DNA of 64,000 nt from Pyrenula massariospora. Lineage: Eukaryota > Ascomycota > Eurotiomycetes > Pyrenulales > Pyrenulaceae. Below, in pieces: positions 21,152-31,417 of this stretch (within the stretch, counting starts at the first letter, position 1; every line of letters starts with the position of its first letter). Under the pieces are notes generated by a model, which was not told the origin of the DNA, searched no databases, and saw only the letters and a list, made by a program, of their open reading frames with translations. The position numbers and the translations under genes were made by a program. Location: positions 1,922,001 to 1,986,000 of the forward strand of contig JAGFMI010000003.1 of NCBI GenBank assembly GCA_021030905.1, written 5' to 3'.

Positions 21152-24100
21152 TGCAACTTGAAGTCTATCTGGATCGAGCAACTGCGAGAGTGGAGTGTAA
21201 ATGTGATCGAATGTCGCTTGCCTTATGAAAATAAACAAGAAAAGCTTGAGATAACAGTAGATTCGCATGGAGGTAGAGGAGGGAGGCACATGACTTTATC
21301 TTCAATGACCAAAGAAGTTCGCTCATTCAGTAACGCGAAAGGGGCGACACGATCTCCAGGACCGGGCCGTTGTAGAAGTGTGATTTGGCCTACCATAGAA
21401 CTTTTCTATCGTCTCACTGACACCTACCGGCTACAACTGACAATTAGGAGCGCGGCTTTTTCTGAGACTGAAGAGCAAAATAGCCACTCATGAAGAAGTA
21501 GAAGATGAACGAACAGTTGCAATCAGACAGGAGGCAACCATCACAGCATGTATCAACCAGGAGAAGTGTCTTGGTCGATAAAAGAACAAAATTGTATGAA
21601 GCTCGCCTACCTGGTATCCATGGGTTAATGCAACAGTTGTGCACTGAAGCTCTTCTGCTGTGCCCTGAAGCTGCATGCACCGAGCCTTCACCCTGGTGGG
21701 ATCCGCGACATCCAGCCAATGCTCGGCAACGAGAACCGGAGTAGGTATGTGCTTCCCCATATTGACTAACTAGGAGAGACCGGTTTAAGATGCAGCAAGC
21801 ATTGTGTCTGCTGCCAAAACTTTTGTTGCAGCGGCAAAAGACTGTCAATAGAGTTGTTCCTCGATCAGTTGGTACTAGTGTTAGTGTCTTACCTACGGCA
21901 GCCTGTCAGCCCCTTTATCGCACTTCAGACGAGGCTACTTTTAGTGGCGGCTCCGTGGATCTCTAGCTCGCCAAAGGCCTTCGGGCCTTTTCTTGACGCC
22001 TGTTGGCATGTCTCACTTCATGGATGACAACGGTCTTGTGTACCTCTCCGCATTCTGGCAGGTCCATGCGGCCGCCAAGTATCCTGATACCTGGGGTTGA
22101 CTTTACGAGCATTCACCAAAGAGACTTCCCCAACCTCAAAAGGAGATTCGAGGTTTCAGCTTTAACGCCCATCTTTTTGAAGTCCTTTCTGGGCAACACG
22201 GCCTCACTTTGGCTCCAAAACAGACATTACGTCAACGAGTCCTGCGCTGGCGCTCATTAGTTATTGCTCGATACTGGAGGGGTGGGGCTGCTTCGAGTCT
22301 GCAACTAGGGACGCTTGAGAATTGCCACAATGGCGAACCGAAAAGGCTAACTGTTCGTTGCGCTACGTGAAGGCATTGCATGATGCTAGCGCTTCGAGCA
22401 GTCAGCTGAATTATTGCTCCATACTGGTACGGCAACTTTTATGATAGCCTTGGAATCTTCTCGATAATGTCACCACGTCTCCAAAATGCGTGGGAGACCC
22501 ATCATCAACGTCTACCTTTGAGACAACCATTTTTCTTCTTGGGAATCCCTTTTTGGAGCCGAAGGAGCTCACCTCATACTTATGTGTGACATGAGTCTGT
22601 TGGCCATGGCGTTCCTGGTTCGTCTCCGTAACTTAAAATCTAATTTTGCCAGATCACGCTTCCGTTTCGTCCTACAATATTTCGGGCTCACTGATTAAAT
22701 CACCGCTGTCGCATACTCGTACTATGTGCATCTAGAGCTTCTCAAACTCGGACTGATTCATCTTTTAACTGATATCTCTAACTACGTAGGTACGCTTTGA
22801 GTGCAAAGTCAAGGCCACATGAGACCAACGCCGAGCTGAAGCTTATAACAGTCTTAGGAGGAATTTGCAGCACAACCTTTTCAGCGTCAAGATTCGGATC
22901 TATGACTGCTTGACCAGCCTCGGCCCGGATTTTTTAAGGCTCAATCAGTCTTGGTATCACATTTCCTATGTTCCTAAATGCCGGTGGGCTATGCAGATTT
23001 GACCTTGTTGTGGGTGGGTGGAGATAATATAATCGAAAAGGGACCGGGAAGGACTTATCAAATATCCGAAGAGAAGGATGGTATCGTTGGGCTAAGGATG
23101 GTGAAATGTGGACGTCAGCTATAGATAATTACGTACAGTAACTACGCGTGGCTCCTCTAGGCGTTTCTAGTTCACCGTTTACCGTTTCAGATCAATAATG
23201 GGGCAAAGCTGTTGGCTTAGTGTAACGAGCTCCGTTTTCATATCCAGAATCGCTATCTCCATTCACAATCCACGATTCTTGGTCTCTTTCGCAGAAGCCC
23301 GGACGTATGGCCATTTGATGCCACCAACAGGAAGATGCCCCTTGATCTGAATGGTCTTTGACACGGCCGCAAGTGTCAAGGCGTCTTAACCGAGCTCAAG
23401 GCTACCTCCGGAGCTTTTTTGAGCCTCTGCTCTTTATCGTTATTTTGCTGCAGCCCAGACGTGTAGCTAGACAACGATCCTTCAGGGCAGAATTCGTCTA
23501 GTATTAGCATTGAAATATTCTCAATGTATTTGGAAGTGTTGTTGGTGAAGGTACTGGTAAAATCGCTTGGGCTCATCCACTGCTTATGATACCTCGGACC
23601 TTTCATACTCCAGGAACAAATGCTTATCACCCATGAATCAGGCATGCATGGGCTCGGCGGAGATTGATGTCTTAGGGCAAGAGGCTAGCGATAATTAACG
23701 GGAACCGTTGTGCAATTCCCTCCCATTTTGATCTCATCAATACCTTTAATGTCTTGCGCAATGTTTGCTGGTGTAGGTTTCTGAGCACCTTCCTCAGCCG
23801 GCCTTACTTGAATTCAAACTGGAGCACCAGCTTCCTAACGAAGCACCGGACAGTGATTTTGCTCTATGGGACCGCGCATTCACAGAGTTTTCTTGGAGCC
23901 AACGGAGCTTGGGGATGCGTTGGCGCTGTTGCTGTGGAGGTGTGACATTAGCCGAGTGGATGGGGCTGTCAGGGAAATTGAAAATGAACTTGATGGACAA
24001 GCAAGGTTGGCACCTAATAATGAACTTTGGATACAGTATCATCTTGTGATCTTTTGATAGCACTTGCTTGGAGTTTAAGACGCGGATTAGATTATCAGAG

Positions 24101-24221
24101 TGGAGAGGCTATTGTATTCACACAGGATTGGTCGAATAGGAAAACATTAACATTCACCTGGAAGTCGAGAATTGCTGTAAATTGGAACAATAATTCCATC
24201 AAAAATTTTTAGTGCCAAAAT
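21152..24221. other. Gene-poor 3-kb stretch, no supported gene
   Basis: Only short frames occur. The best is 21488-21760 (minus, 90 codons, ATG start, beginning MGKHIPTPVLVAEHWLDV), with a GTAGGC donor after the first 50 codons; no partner exon or domain was recognised. Frames at 23376-23645 (minus) and 23866-24057 (plus) also read like protein but stand alone. I found no long terminal repeats, inverted repeats, reverse transcriptase or transposase motifs. This may be decayed coding or transposon sequence, but that is inference. Confidence 0.35.
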
Positions 24222-24667
24222 TCATGCTGTCTTTGACTCCGTCCGTTCTTCGTTACCTTTGCTCTTCCAACAAGCTCGAAAAGCCTCCATCTGTTGCAAG
24301 AGATGCGTAAGTAACAGTCTGGGAAGGATTGACATGCAAGGCGATCCTTATGGTGGGGTTGGGCAACAATAATAAAACCCACCTCTTCTCTACACGCTCG
24401 CCAGTCTTTCTTGTCAAAATAACAATCATTCATCCTTAGCTGTTCATCTGTCACCTCAGTGAGCTTTCAAAAATGGAAGTCGACTGTTGATGATAGATGT
24501 ACCCGCGCAGCCCGTACTGAATATGCGTTTGTCCCTACCTCGTTAGTCGCCGAGAGAAAGGGAACAGGTTTTTAGCCCCGCCATCGGCTTGTGACAGCTT
24601 ACCAGTCATCCGGTTCATCGTCATCTTCCTGCCGGGGCTGCTGAATGTTTGGTTCCTCCTTTGACAT
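24222..24667 (-). CDS. coa4: COA4-like twin Cx9C cytochrome c oxidase assembly factor
   Basis: Exons (minus) 24667-24603, 24534-24503, 24447-24383 and 24290-24222 give 76 residues; introns are 68, 55 and 92 bp. Coa4/Cmc3 is a small intermembrane-space protein needed for cytochrome oxidase assembly. Splicing yields an acidic N-terminus ending DDEPDDW, then DKRIFSTGCA, DEQLRMNDCYFDKKDWRAC and EEMEAFRACW. Four cysteines are spaced exactly C-x9-C-x9-C-x9-C, as in human COA4, whose DWRQC and AFKDC stretches match DWRAC and AFRAC. Exon 2 is only 32 nt. Each junction keeps frame and has a good branch site (CTAAC in intron 1). The gene is head-to-head with biotin-protein ligase, 254 bp apart. Confidence 0.85.
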
Positions 24668-24921
24668 AACTCCAAGTTTTTCAGGTCTGGGGTGAAACTT
24701 GTGCAGCCTAAACCTCTGGGCTTGAGCTACTTTTCCGGGAGAATTCACCGCGAATTCTCCGATTCCGCTCCGCTGCTTTGGAATTTATTCTTGGAGGTAT
24801 CTGCCATACCTCTGGCTTTTTTATTAGATCCGGACTCTCTCCGCCCCTTGGCCGGGATTTTGGTATATTCTAGAAGTTCAAGCTTAGTCCACTCACTGCA
24901 TCTTCCTTTACGGCTCCTTAG

Positions 24922-27139
24922 ATGGCTCCTCATAGGCTCAACGTCCTCGTCTACTCCGGTACGCTTACAGAAGATGCTTGGTGGGAGAACCATGACCTAA
25001 TGACCCCTACAGGAAATGGAAGCACAGTAGAATCTGTCCGTCATGTGCTTTACACTTTTCGGCGTCTTTTGGGTCCTAACTATGCCGTGCTTCCAGTCAC
25101 TGGAGAAATGATAATCAAGGAGCCATGGACTGCTACATGTGCTGCATTTGTGATGCCAGGAGGAGCCGATGTGGGATATTGCCGAACGCTAAATGGGGAG
25201 GGCAATCGCCGTATCCGGCAATGGGTGGAAAGGGGTGGAGTCTACATTGGTTTTTGCGCTGGAGGCTATTATGGGAGCTCGAGATGTGAATTTGAAGTTG
25301 GGAACCGGGACATGAAAGTCGTCGGAGACCGTGAACTTCAATTCTTTCCTGGCACATGCAGAGGATGTGCCTTTCCAGGATTTGTCTATCATTCTGAAGA
25401 TGGGGCAAGAGCTGCAGAACTAAAAGTGAACAAGAGCGCGTTGGGAATAGGTTCTGTGCCTGACCTTTTCAAGTCCTATTACAACGGAGGTGGTGTCTTT
25501 GTTGATGCCGAAAAGTTCCAATCAGATGGGGTCGAGGTACTAGCAAACTATACGGAAAATCTTGCCGTAGACTCCGGAGAAGGCGCTGCAGCGGTTGTTT
25601 ATCGCAAGGTTGGTGATGGCGCGACATTACTGACAGGACCACATCCTGAGTTTGTGTTTTCTAAAAAATTTTTGAGTATTGGTCACTTACAGCATACAGG
25701 TTTGCGGCTGTCAACCTCGACAAGAAGGCTGACGGGCCTGGATTTGTCAAGGTAGTAGACGCGCTCGCCGACGACGAAAAGCACCGAATGGATTTTCTCA
25801 AAGCTTGCTTGACCAAGCTTGGGCTTGAGATCAGTAAAGAGCAAAATGTACCATCCCTTTCCCGCATTCATCTTTCTTCCATACGACCATCAGATACCCC
25901 TGAGCTTGTTTCCTCATTAGAGCAGTTTATCACTCTTGAAGATGACGAGGAGTATATCAAAGATCAAAATGATACGTTCCACCTTGTTAAACCGTCTACC
26001 TGGAAGATGGGCAAGCTCATGAAAGCACTTCCTGATCCTGAAAATTCTACCAATGAAAAGGCTGACCAGACTGATAACGCTGCCGACGACAGGATAGTCG
26101 ACTATGATGCCGTCGTCAAACAAATTCTTGTACATGAAGACGAATATCCTGCTTCAAAAGAAACTCCCTACTTCAACCACCATGCCTTCTACGCTAGCCT
26201 CCAACACTACCGATCTCAAACCCTTGAAGATTCAATGGACTTTGGCCATCACCTGATGTACGGCGAAGTAGTAACGAGCACAAATACAATGCTCGAAAAG
26301 TGTGTATCTTCTTTTTCTAAGCCATCAATCTAGTGTCTGATCAAATTCCCTGTAGAAACACTAAACTACTCCGCCTCCTCCCCACTGGCTTCACCTTTAC
26401 CGCAACCACTCAGCTCGCCGGGCGAGGCCGCGGCTCCAACATCTGGGTCTCCCCGTCTGGTTCCCTTATGTTCTCTATCGTCATCCGCCACCCAATGGCT
26501 AAGATGCAGTCCTCCCCTGTTGTCTTCGTTCAATACCTCGCAGCCTTGGCTGTTGTTGAAGGGATCAAGACCTACGACGGAACACGCTATCGCGACATGC
26601 CCGTCAAGCTAAAATGGCCCAATGACATGTTCGCGCTTGATCCGAAGAGTTTAGAGCAGGGCAAGAAGGAGTATGCCAAAATCGGTGGCATTCTGGTCAA
26701 CGCGCACTATGACTCAGCGGAATACATTGCGGTCGTGGGAATTGGCCTCAACGCCGCGAACGCCGCTCCAACAACCTCGCTTAACGCTCTTCTCCCAACG
26801 CTCAAGCAGCATTCCAAACTGGCACCTTTCACCCTCGAAAAACTCCTCGCCCGCATCCTGACTACCTTTGAGTCCCTCTATACTACCTTCCTCCGCACAG
26901 GCTTCGACAGGAACCTCGAAGAGCGCTATTACGAAAACTGGCTGCACATGGACCAGGTCGTGACACTGGAGAACGAGGGTGGGGTGCGGGCAAAGATCAA
27001 AGGAATCACTAGGGATTATGGGTTACTCATCGCGGAGGAGCTGGGTTGGGAGGATCGGGCGACGGGAAAGGTGTGGCAATTTCAGAGTGATGGGAACAGT
27101 TTTGACTTCTTCAAGGGGCTGGTTAAGAGGAAAGTTTAA
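24922..27139 (+). CDS. bpl1: Biotin--protein ligase (holocarboxylase synthetase)
   Basis: Exons 24922-24958, 25013-25649, 25700-26299 and 26356-27139 give 685 residues; introns are 54, 50 and 56 bp. The enzyme makes biotinyl-AMP and attaches biotin to carboxylases such as acetyl-CoA and pyruvate carboxylase. The N-terminal half is the glutamine-amidotransferase-like domain of eukaryotic ligases: VMPGGADVGYCR, GVYIGFCAGGYYGSSRCEFE, FPGTCRG. The catalytic half has TTQLAGRGRGSNIWVSPSG (biotin/ATP loop), VKLKWPNDM (biotin-binding Lys) and KIGGILVN, ending with the SH3-like C-terminal domain. Intron 1 is a multiple of three and contains no in-frame stop, so it would read through as 18 extra residues; it is called an intron because removal joins VYSG to NGSTVESVRH as in homologues. 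Confidence 0.93.
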
Positions 27140-27503
27140 GAAATACAGACAAAGCGTCTGAGCTCCTTGTTGAAGTGCTTATCCTATAGATCGATTATAG
27201 AGCTTTGAATTCTGACTTATTATTCATTTTCCCAGGTATTTCAGTGTCTACATTTGGACAATACATCGCACTGTTATGACATACTACGCTCTTGCATTTG
27301 ACACGTGTTTGGAAACGAGGCCGAACCAAATATTCTAGAAAATAGCCAGGATATTTTCTGAGGTTCTTCACCTAGAAAAGACGACTAGAGCGTCGTCCTC
27401 ACGTGGAGGCTCGATAGTTGTTGTCGTTGGCTGGTAATCAGTTGCTCCGTGATTTTTGAGAGCCAGCCTCACAGAATTCACTTTGCCACTAACCCTATAA
27501 AGT
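27140..27503. other. Intergenic between BPL1 and MGM101
   Basis: About 360 bp, AT-rich, between two genes on the same strand. It should hold the 3' end of BPL1 and the MGM101 promoter. Nothing else recognised. Confidence 0.4.
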
Positions 27504-28602
27504 ATGACAGTCTTGGCAAGCAATCCCGGCCTCTGCAGACTCCCCAAGAAATGTTTCGAGCTCAAACTAGCCACCAGTTCACCTACTTTCCACCGATCGC
27601 TAGAACCTATGGCTCGCTCGTTCTCACTAGCTAAGCAATGGCTTCCAGAGGCACCTCAACTGTCAAGGTCATCTTGTACAGCTCGAGGATCATCTAGTCC
27701 TCTCCGACGCCACACTGGTTGCCATTGCTCTAGAGCCGACACAACTCGAGCCCTCAGCCACCCCTATCCCTCCTCCCGAAACCATGATCTGAAATTCCGT
27801 CGCTTCATATTCACTTCCACCTCACCACGCTCAGCAACACAAGCAGCTCCCGCACCCTCCCCATCTCCGTCTCAAGCACCATCTCCACAGTCCAAACCTC
27901 CCCCTCCCCCTCCCCCAAAACAGCCAACCCGCCCTCTAAACTCCACAACCGGCCTCTCAGACTCCCCTCCCGACCTGAAACTCACCGAAGACGACCCCTC
28001 CCACGTCGACTGGACGCGTTCCTTCCACGGCCTCAGCTCGCAACCCTTCAGCAAAGAAGCCGCCGACGTCCTCCTCGCCCCCCTGGTCGAAGAAGACGTC
28101 GAGATCAAACCCGACGGCATCCTCTACCTGCCCGAGATCAAATACCGGCGGATACTGAACCGCGCGTTTGGCCCTGGGGGCTGGGGCCTGGCGCCGAGAG
28201 GAGAGAGTATCGTGACGCCGAAGACGGTCACCAGGGAGTATGCGCTGGTTGTACATGGACGGTTCGTTTTCACTGCTGCGCATCCCCCATTGACCTTCCG
28301 ATAAAGCGCTAATATTCTACGTTAGACTAGTGTCCATCGCCCGCGGCGAGCAGGACTACTTCTCTCCCGAAGGGATCCCGACAGCGGCCGAGGGCTGTAA
28401 GTCGAACGCGCTGATGCGGTGTTGTAAAGACCTGGGCATTGCGAGCGAACTGTGGGATCCACGGTGGATACGGGCCTTCAAGACAAAGTACTCGAGGGAG
28501 GCGTTTGTGGAGCATGTGGTTAGCAAGAAGAGGACGAAGATCTGGTTGAGGAAGGGAGACGCGGTCCAGTATCCCTTCAAGGAAACGAAGTTAGGTGCCT
28601 AG
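27504..28602 (+). CDS. mgm101: MGM101, mitochondrial genome maintenance single-strand annealing protein
   Basis: Exons 27504-28261 and 28326-28602 give 344 residues; the intron is 64 bp. Mgm101 is a Rad52-like annealing protein that binds mitochondrial DNA and is needed for its repair and maintenance. The conserved core begins near [12 protein letters not shown] and runs through [49 protein letters not shown] across the splice, [22 protein letters not shown] and the basic end [12 protein letters not shown]. The first 110 residues are Arg/Ser-rich (mitochondrial targeting) followed by a poly-Pro linker. The start is uncertain: an ATG at 27504 opens the frame, but a later in-frame ATG (MARSFSLAK) gives a more usual presequence. 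Confidence 0.92.
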
Positions 28603-28792
28603 GTTGCTTAGCTTCTGGTCTTGGTGTCAAAGGTACAGGTTCAGTTGAACGCGTAGAATACGGAGAGATGCGTGTATTATATAAACGCGGCAATCGAATT
28701 GAGAAAGATCATAGAGCCAAAATTCCATTGGACAGCGCATTCTACTCTATCAGTGGGATGGAAATCAAGTTTTCTGACATCGTCAGAAAACA

Positions 28793-29929
28793 TCAGCCTT
28801 GAGGTTCAAAACCCGAGCTCGTCCCTTTGCCCGCTTCTTTCCCCGTCTTGGTATTTGGTGTGCCATCGCCCCCTCCAAACCACGCTCCCCAACCCCCACT
28901 ACTTGACCTCTTACTCGTCCTGTTCAGCGCCTCCCTCTCCTTGTCCCTCCCCGCCGTCGCCGCCTCCTCCGGCTCAATCGCCTCAAACGAATGCTCACTC
29001 CGATTCTTCTTCAGCCCGTCCCGATCCAACCCCTCCATCCTCCTCTCCACATCCGCCTCAATCTCCCTCTCGCTCGCACCGCCGCCCAGATTCCTCTGCT
29101 CCCGATCCAGCGCCGAGAGCAGAAAGCCCAGCTTCTCGCGCTGCTGGGCGATGTAGCTCATCTTCTCCGTCCGGGAGCTCATCTCCTTCGGGTACAGCGT
29201 CCCGCTCGCGCTGAGCTCGTCCATCTGTGCGTCTTTCGTCTTGCCCTGCGCTGAGGAGCCCGTCGCTGCTGCTACTGCGCTGGAGAGCATGCTGTAGATG
29301 TCCGTAGCGGGCGGCCTTGCCGATGGGATGCTGAACCGAGACAGCAAGCTTTGCGCGTACGAGGTTGCCGCGTTAGCCTCTGGCGGTGGAGGTTCCTGTG
29401 TACGGGGTGGTAGCCCCAGGACCTTCTCGCGGAAGAGCTCGATGGCTTGTTTCAGGTACTTGAGACCAAGAGCGGCAGCACGTTCGTGTGCGTTGGAAAT
29501 GAAGGCTTCGATCTCGTGTTCATGGGTGGAGATGAATGGGGAAATGTGTTCCTGGTAAATCATTTTGGCACCTTGGGTTTGAGGGAGGACGAGGTAAGAG
29601 AGGAGGAGGAGGCGGATCCATGAGTAAAAGGGAAGCCTGTGGGAGAGTGGCATGAGTAGGCAGTGAGAGAACGTGCGGAAAAGAGACTTGCCAGCCCAGG
29701 AGAAAAACTGTATAGGATTCAGCTAGAAGGATGAGGGATAGCACCACCCAGTACATGAGCCATGGTGATAGCTGGGCCGGGTCGGATGTTTGGAGGGCTT
29801 TGTATGAGGCGAATATGGGAAAAAGAATGGTGACAATGGATCTACAAGCTATATCAGTATAGGATCTTTATTTGACCCCGATTAGCAGCAGACTCACGCG
29901 ATTAGGTCGGCAACGAGCCCTAGGACCAT
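28793..29929 (-). CDS. REEP/Yop1-family ER-shaping protein (TB2/DP1/HVA22 domain), long form
   Basis: Exons (minus) 29929-29898, 29841-29692 and 29636-28793 give 341 residues; introns 29842-29897 (56 bp) and 29637-29691 (55 bp). REEP proteins form hairpins that curve ER membrane. Seen: MVLGLVADLIA, SIVTILFPIFASYKALQTSDPAQL, WLMYWVVLSLILLAESYTVFLLGW, then LPFYSWIRLLLLSYLVLPQTQGAKMIY, the family signature PQTQGA. A coiled, charged C-terminal region of about 200 residues (EKMSYIAQQREKLGFLLSALDREQ) ends in a Gly-rich tail, as in the longer REEP1-4 type, unlike short Yop1. Intron 2 uses a GC donor (GCAAGT), the only junction that joins W to LPFYSW in frame. It is tail-to-tail with MGM101. Confidence 0.87.
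29637..29691 (-). other. GC-AG intron in the REEP-family gene
   Basis: The donor reads TG|GCAAGT and the acceptor CCCACAG|G. No GT donor nearby joins the conserved GW and LPFYSW blocks in frame. GCAAGT is the standard strong form of the rare GC donor. Confidence 0.75.
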
Positions 29930-30365
29930 GACTGGTATTGGGTGGGGAGATCGACGAGGAGTATGCGACAAGTAAGTTAAGAAGCTCCAGATCTAGGGAT
30001 GGTAATAATGGATATTGGTAGTGAAGGGCATCTAAGTCTAGGTCTGAGCAAAAAGGAGTTAGATGAATGATTGTTTAGGCTGACAGATAAAGCATTGCAG
30101 AAGTTGCTATGTAGATGAGTTATGCATGCCAGCAGTCTGCCCCGCTGACGCAAGGGCCATCAGGCGTCGCTATCGATAAGCGAATTCCCTTGTCAGGCAC
30201 ATCTGGAAATCCCTGGTGCCCCACACTGGCCCAGTAGTCACTCGTTTAATACGCACTGGATTTTCGTGGTGAGCGTTTATCTTTAGATTCACCCTCGACC
30301 TATCTGTCAGTAGAGGAATATTGAATTCCTTTCTATCTTGTCCTGCCTCCCCCGGCCGCAACAGC
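29930..30365. other. Divergent promoter, REEP-family gene and TANGO2-like gene
   Basis: A 436-bp head-to-head spacer. No conserved operator or RNA gene recognised. Confidence 0.4.
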
Positions 30366-31359
30366 ATGTGCATCGCTGTGATTTCAACCGCCCACCCTGA
30401 ATATACTCTGGTCCTTGCCAGCAACCGCGATGTACTTTCCCCTGCAAAATACACCACCACACCGTAAGCTAACCTTACAGGAATTTCTCAACCGTCCAAC
30501 TGCGCCGGCTTCTTGGTGGCCAGCACCTTATTCCCACGTCCTTGCTGGCCGAGACCTCCTGCGACCCGCCCACGGCACCTGGCTGGGGGTCACCCTCGAC
30601 GGTCGGATAGCAGTTCTGACTAATTTTCGGGAAGAAGGAGTCGTTCCTCAAGGTGCCCAGAGCCGTGGGGCTATGATAAATGCTTTTCTGACCCAGCCAC
30701 CAAGCTCTGGGCAGTCCACTGAAGACTTTGTGAAGGAGCTTGTTAATAGCGGGGCGGCACATGAGGTCGGTGGTTTCAGCCTGATGTGTGGAAAAATCGG
30801 GGAGCCGCTTGCTGTCGTGTCGAACCGCGTGGCATCGCAGGAAGGGATAGCGTGGATTGGGAAAGAGCGACAGCAGACCGTCGGTCTTAGTAACGCTGCA
30901 TATGGGGACAGGTCATGGAAGAAGATTGTTCAAGGAGAGGAACTAGTGCGTAAGGCGTTGGCTGAAAGCACACAGTTAGGTCAAAGCGAAGAAGCTTTGA
31001 TAGATGGCCTGCTCGACATCCTGGATAGTGACACCTTGCCACGAATGGGAAACGGTGGAGGCCTGGAAACTTATATCTACCAGTTGCGAAATACTATCTT
31101 CGTGCCAGCTGTTGGGAAACCAGAGAGGAAGCCGGACGATGTTGCAGCTGCAAAGTCACAGGAAAAGGCTGAGCTGATCGCAGATCCTGGGTCTGTGCTC
31201 GGAAGTAGCGGCCTATATGGGACTCAGAAGCAAACTATTATCCTGGTAAAGAGATCCGGTAAAGTTCGGATGTTGGAAAGGACCTTGTATGACCAAAATT
31301 CTAAGCCAATACCAAAGGGTCAAGGCGACCTAGAATTCACGTTCGATATTAAACCCTGA
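30366..31359 (+). CDS. TANGO2/NRDE-family protein
   Basis: Exons 30366-30431 and 30481-31359 give 314 residues; the intron is 49 bp. The family is named for its N-terminal NRDE motif, here formed exactly across the splice (LASNRD|EFLNRPTAP). It starts MCIAVIST; Cys2 is conserved, as in N-terminal-nucleophile-like folds. Other landmarks: WWPAPYSHVLAGRDL, GTWLGVTLDGRIAVLTNFRE, GFSLMCGKI, and YGTQKQTIILVKRSGKVRMLERT near the end. Family members are implicated in Golgi/ER organisation, mitochondrial function and haem trafficking in animals, worms and yeast; the molecular activity is not settled. It ends 58 bp before the end of the beta-adaptin gene (convergent). Confidence 0.9.
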
Positions 31360-31417
31360 AACATCCGGAAGCGGTGTGTGCAGCGAAAACGCTCGCGCTA
31401 ATTTGACTGGATCCTTT

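Noticed and set aside
21488-21760. Small minus-strand gene starting MGKHIPTPV
   Set aside because: No domain, no credible second exon and overlapping frames in other phases; kept only as a note in the gap entry.
22250-22440. Short near-repeat of TTATTGCTC..ATACTGG at two places
   Set aside because: About 20 bases of similarity without flanking structure; chance or a trivial duplication.
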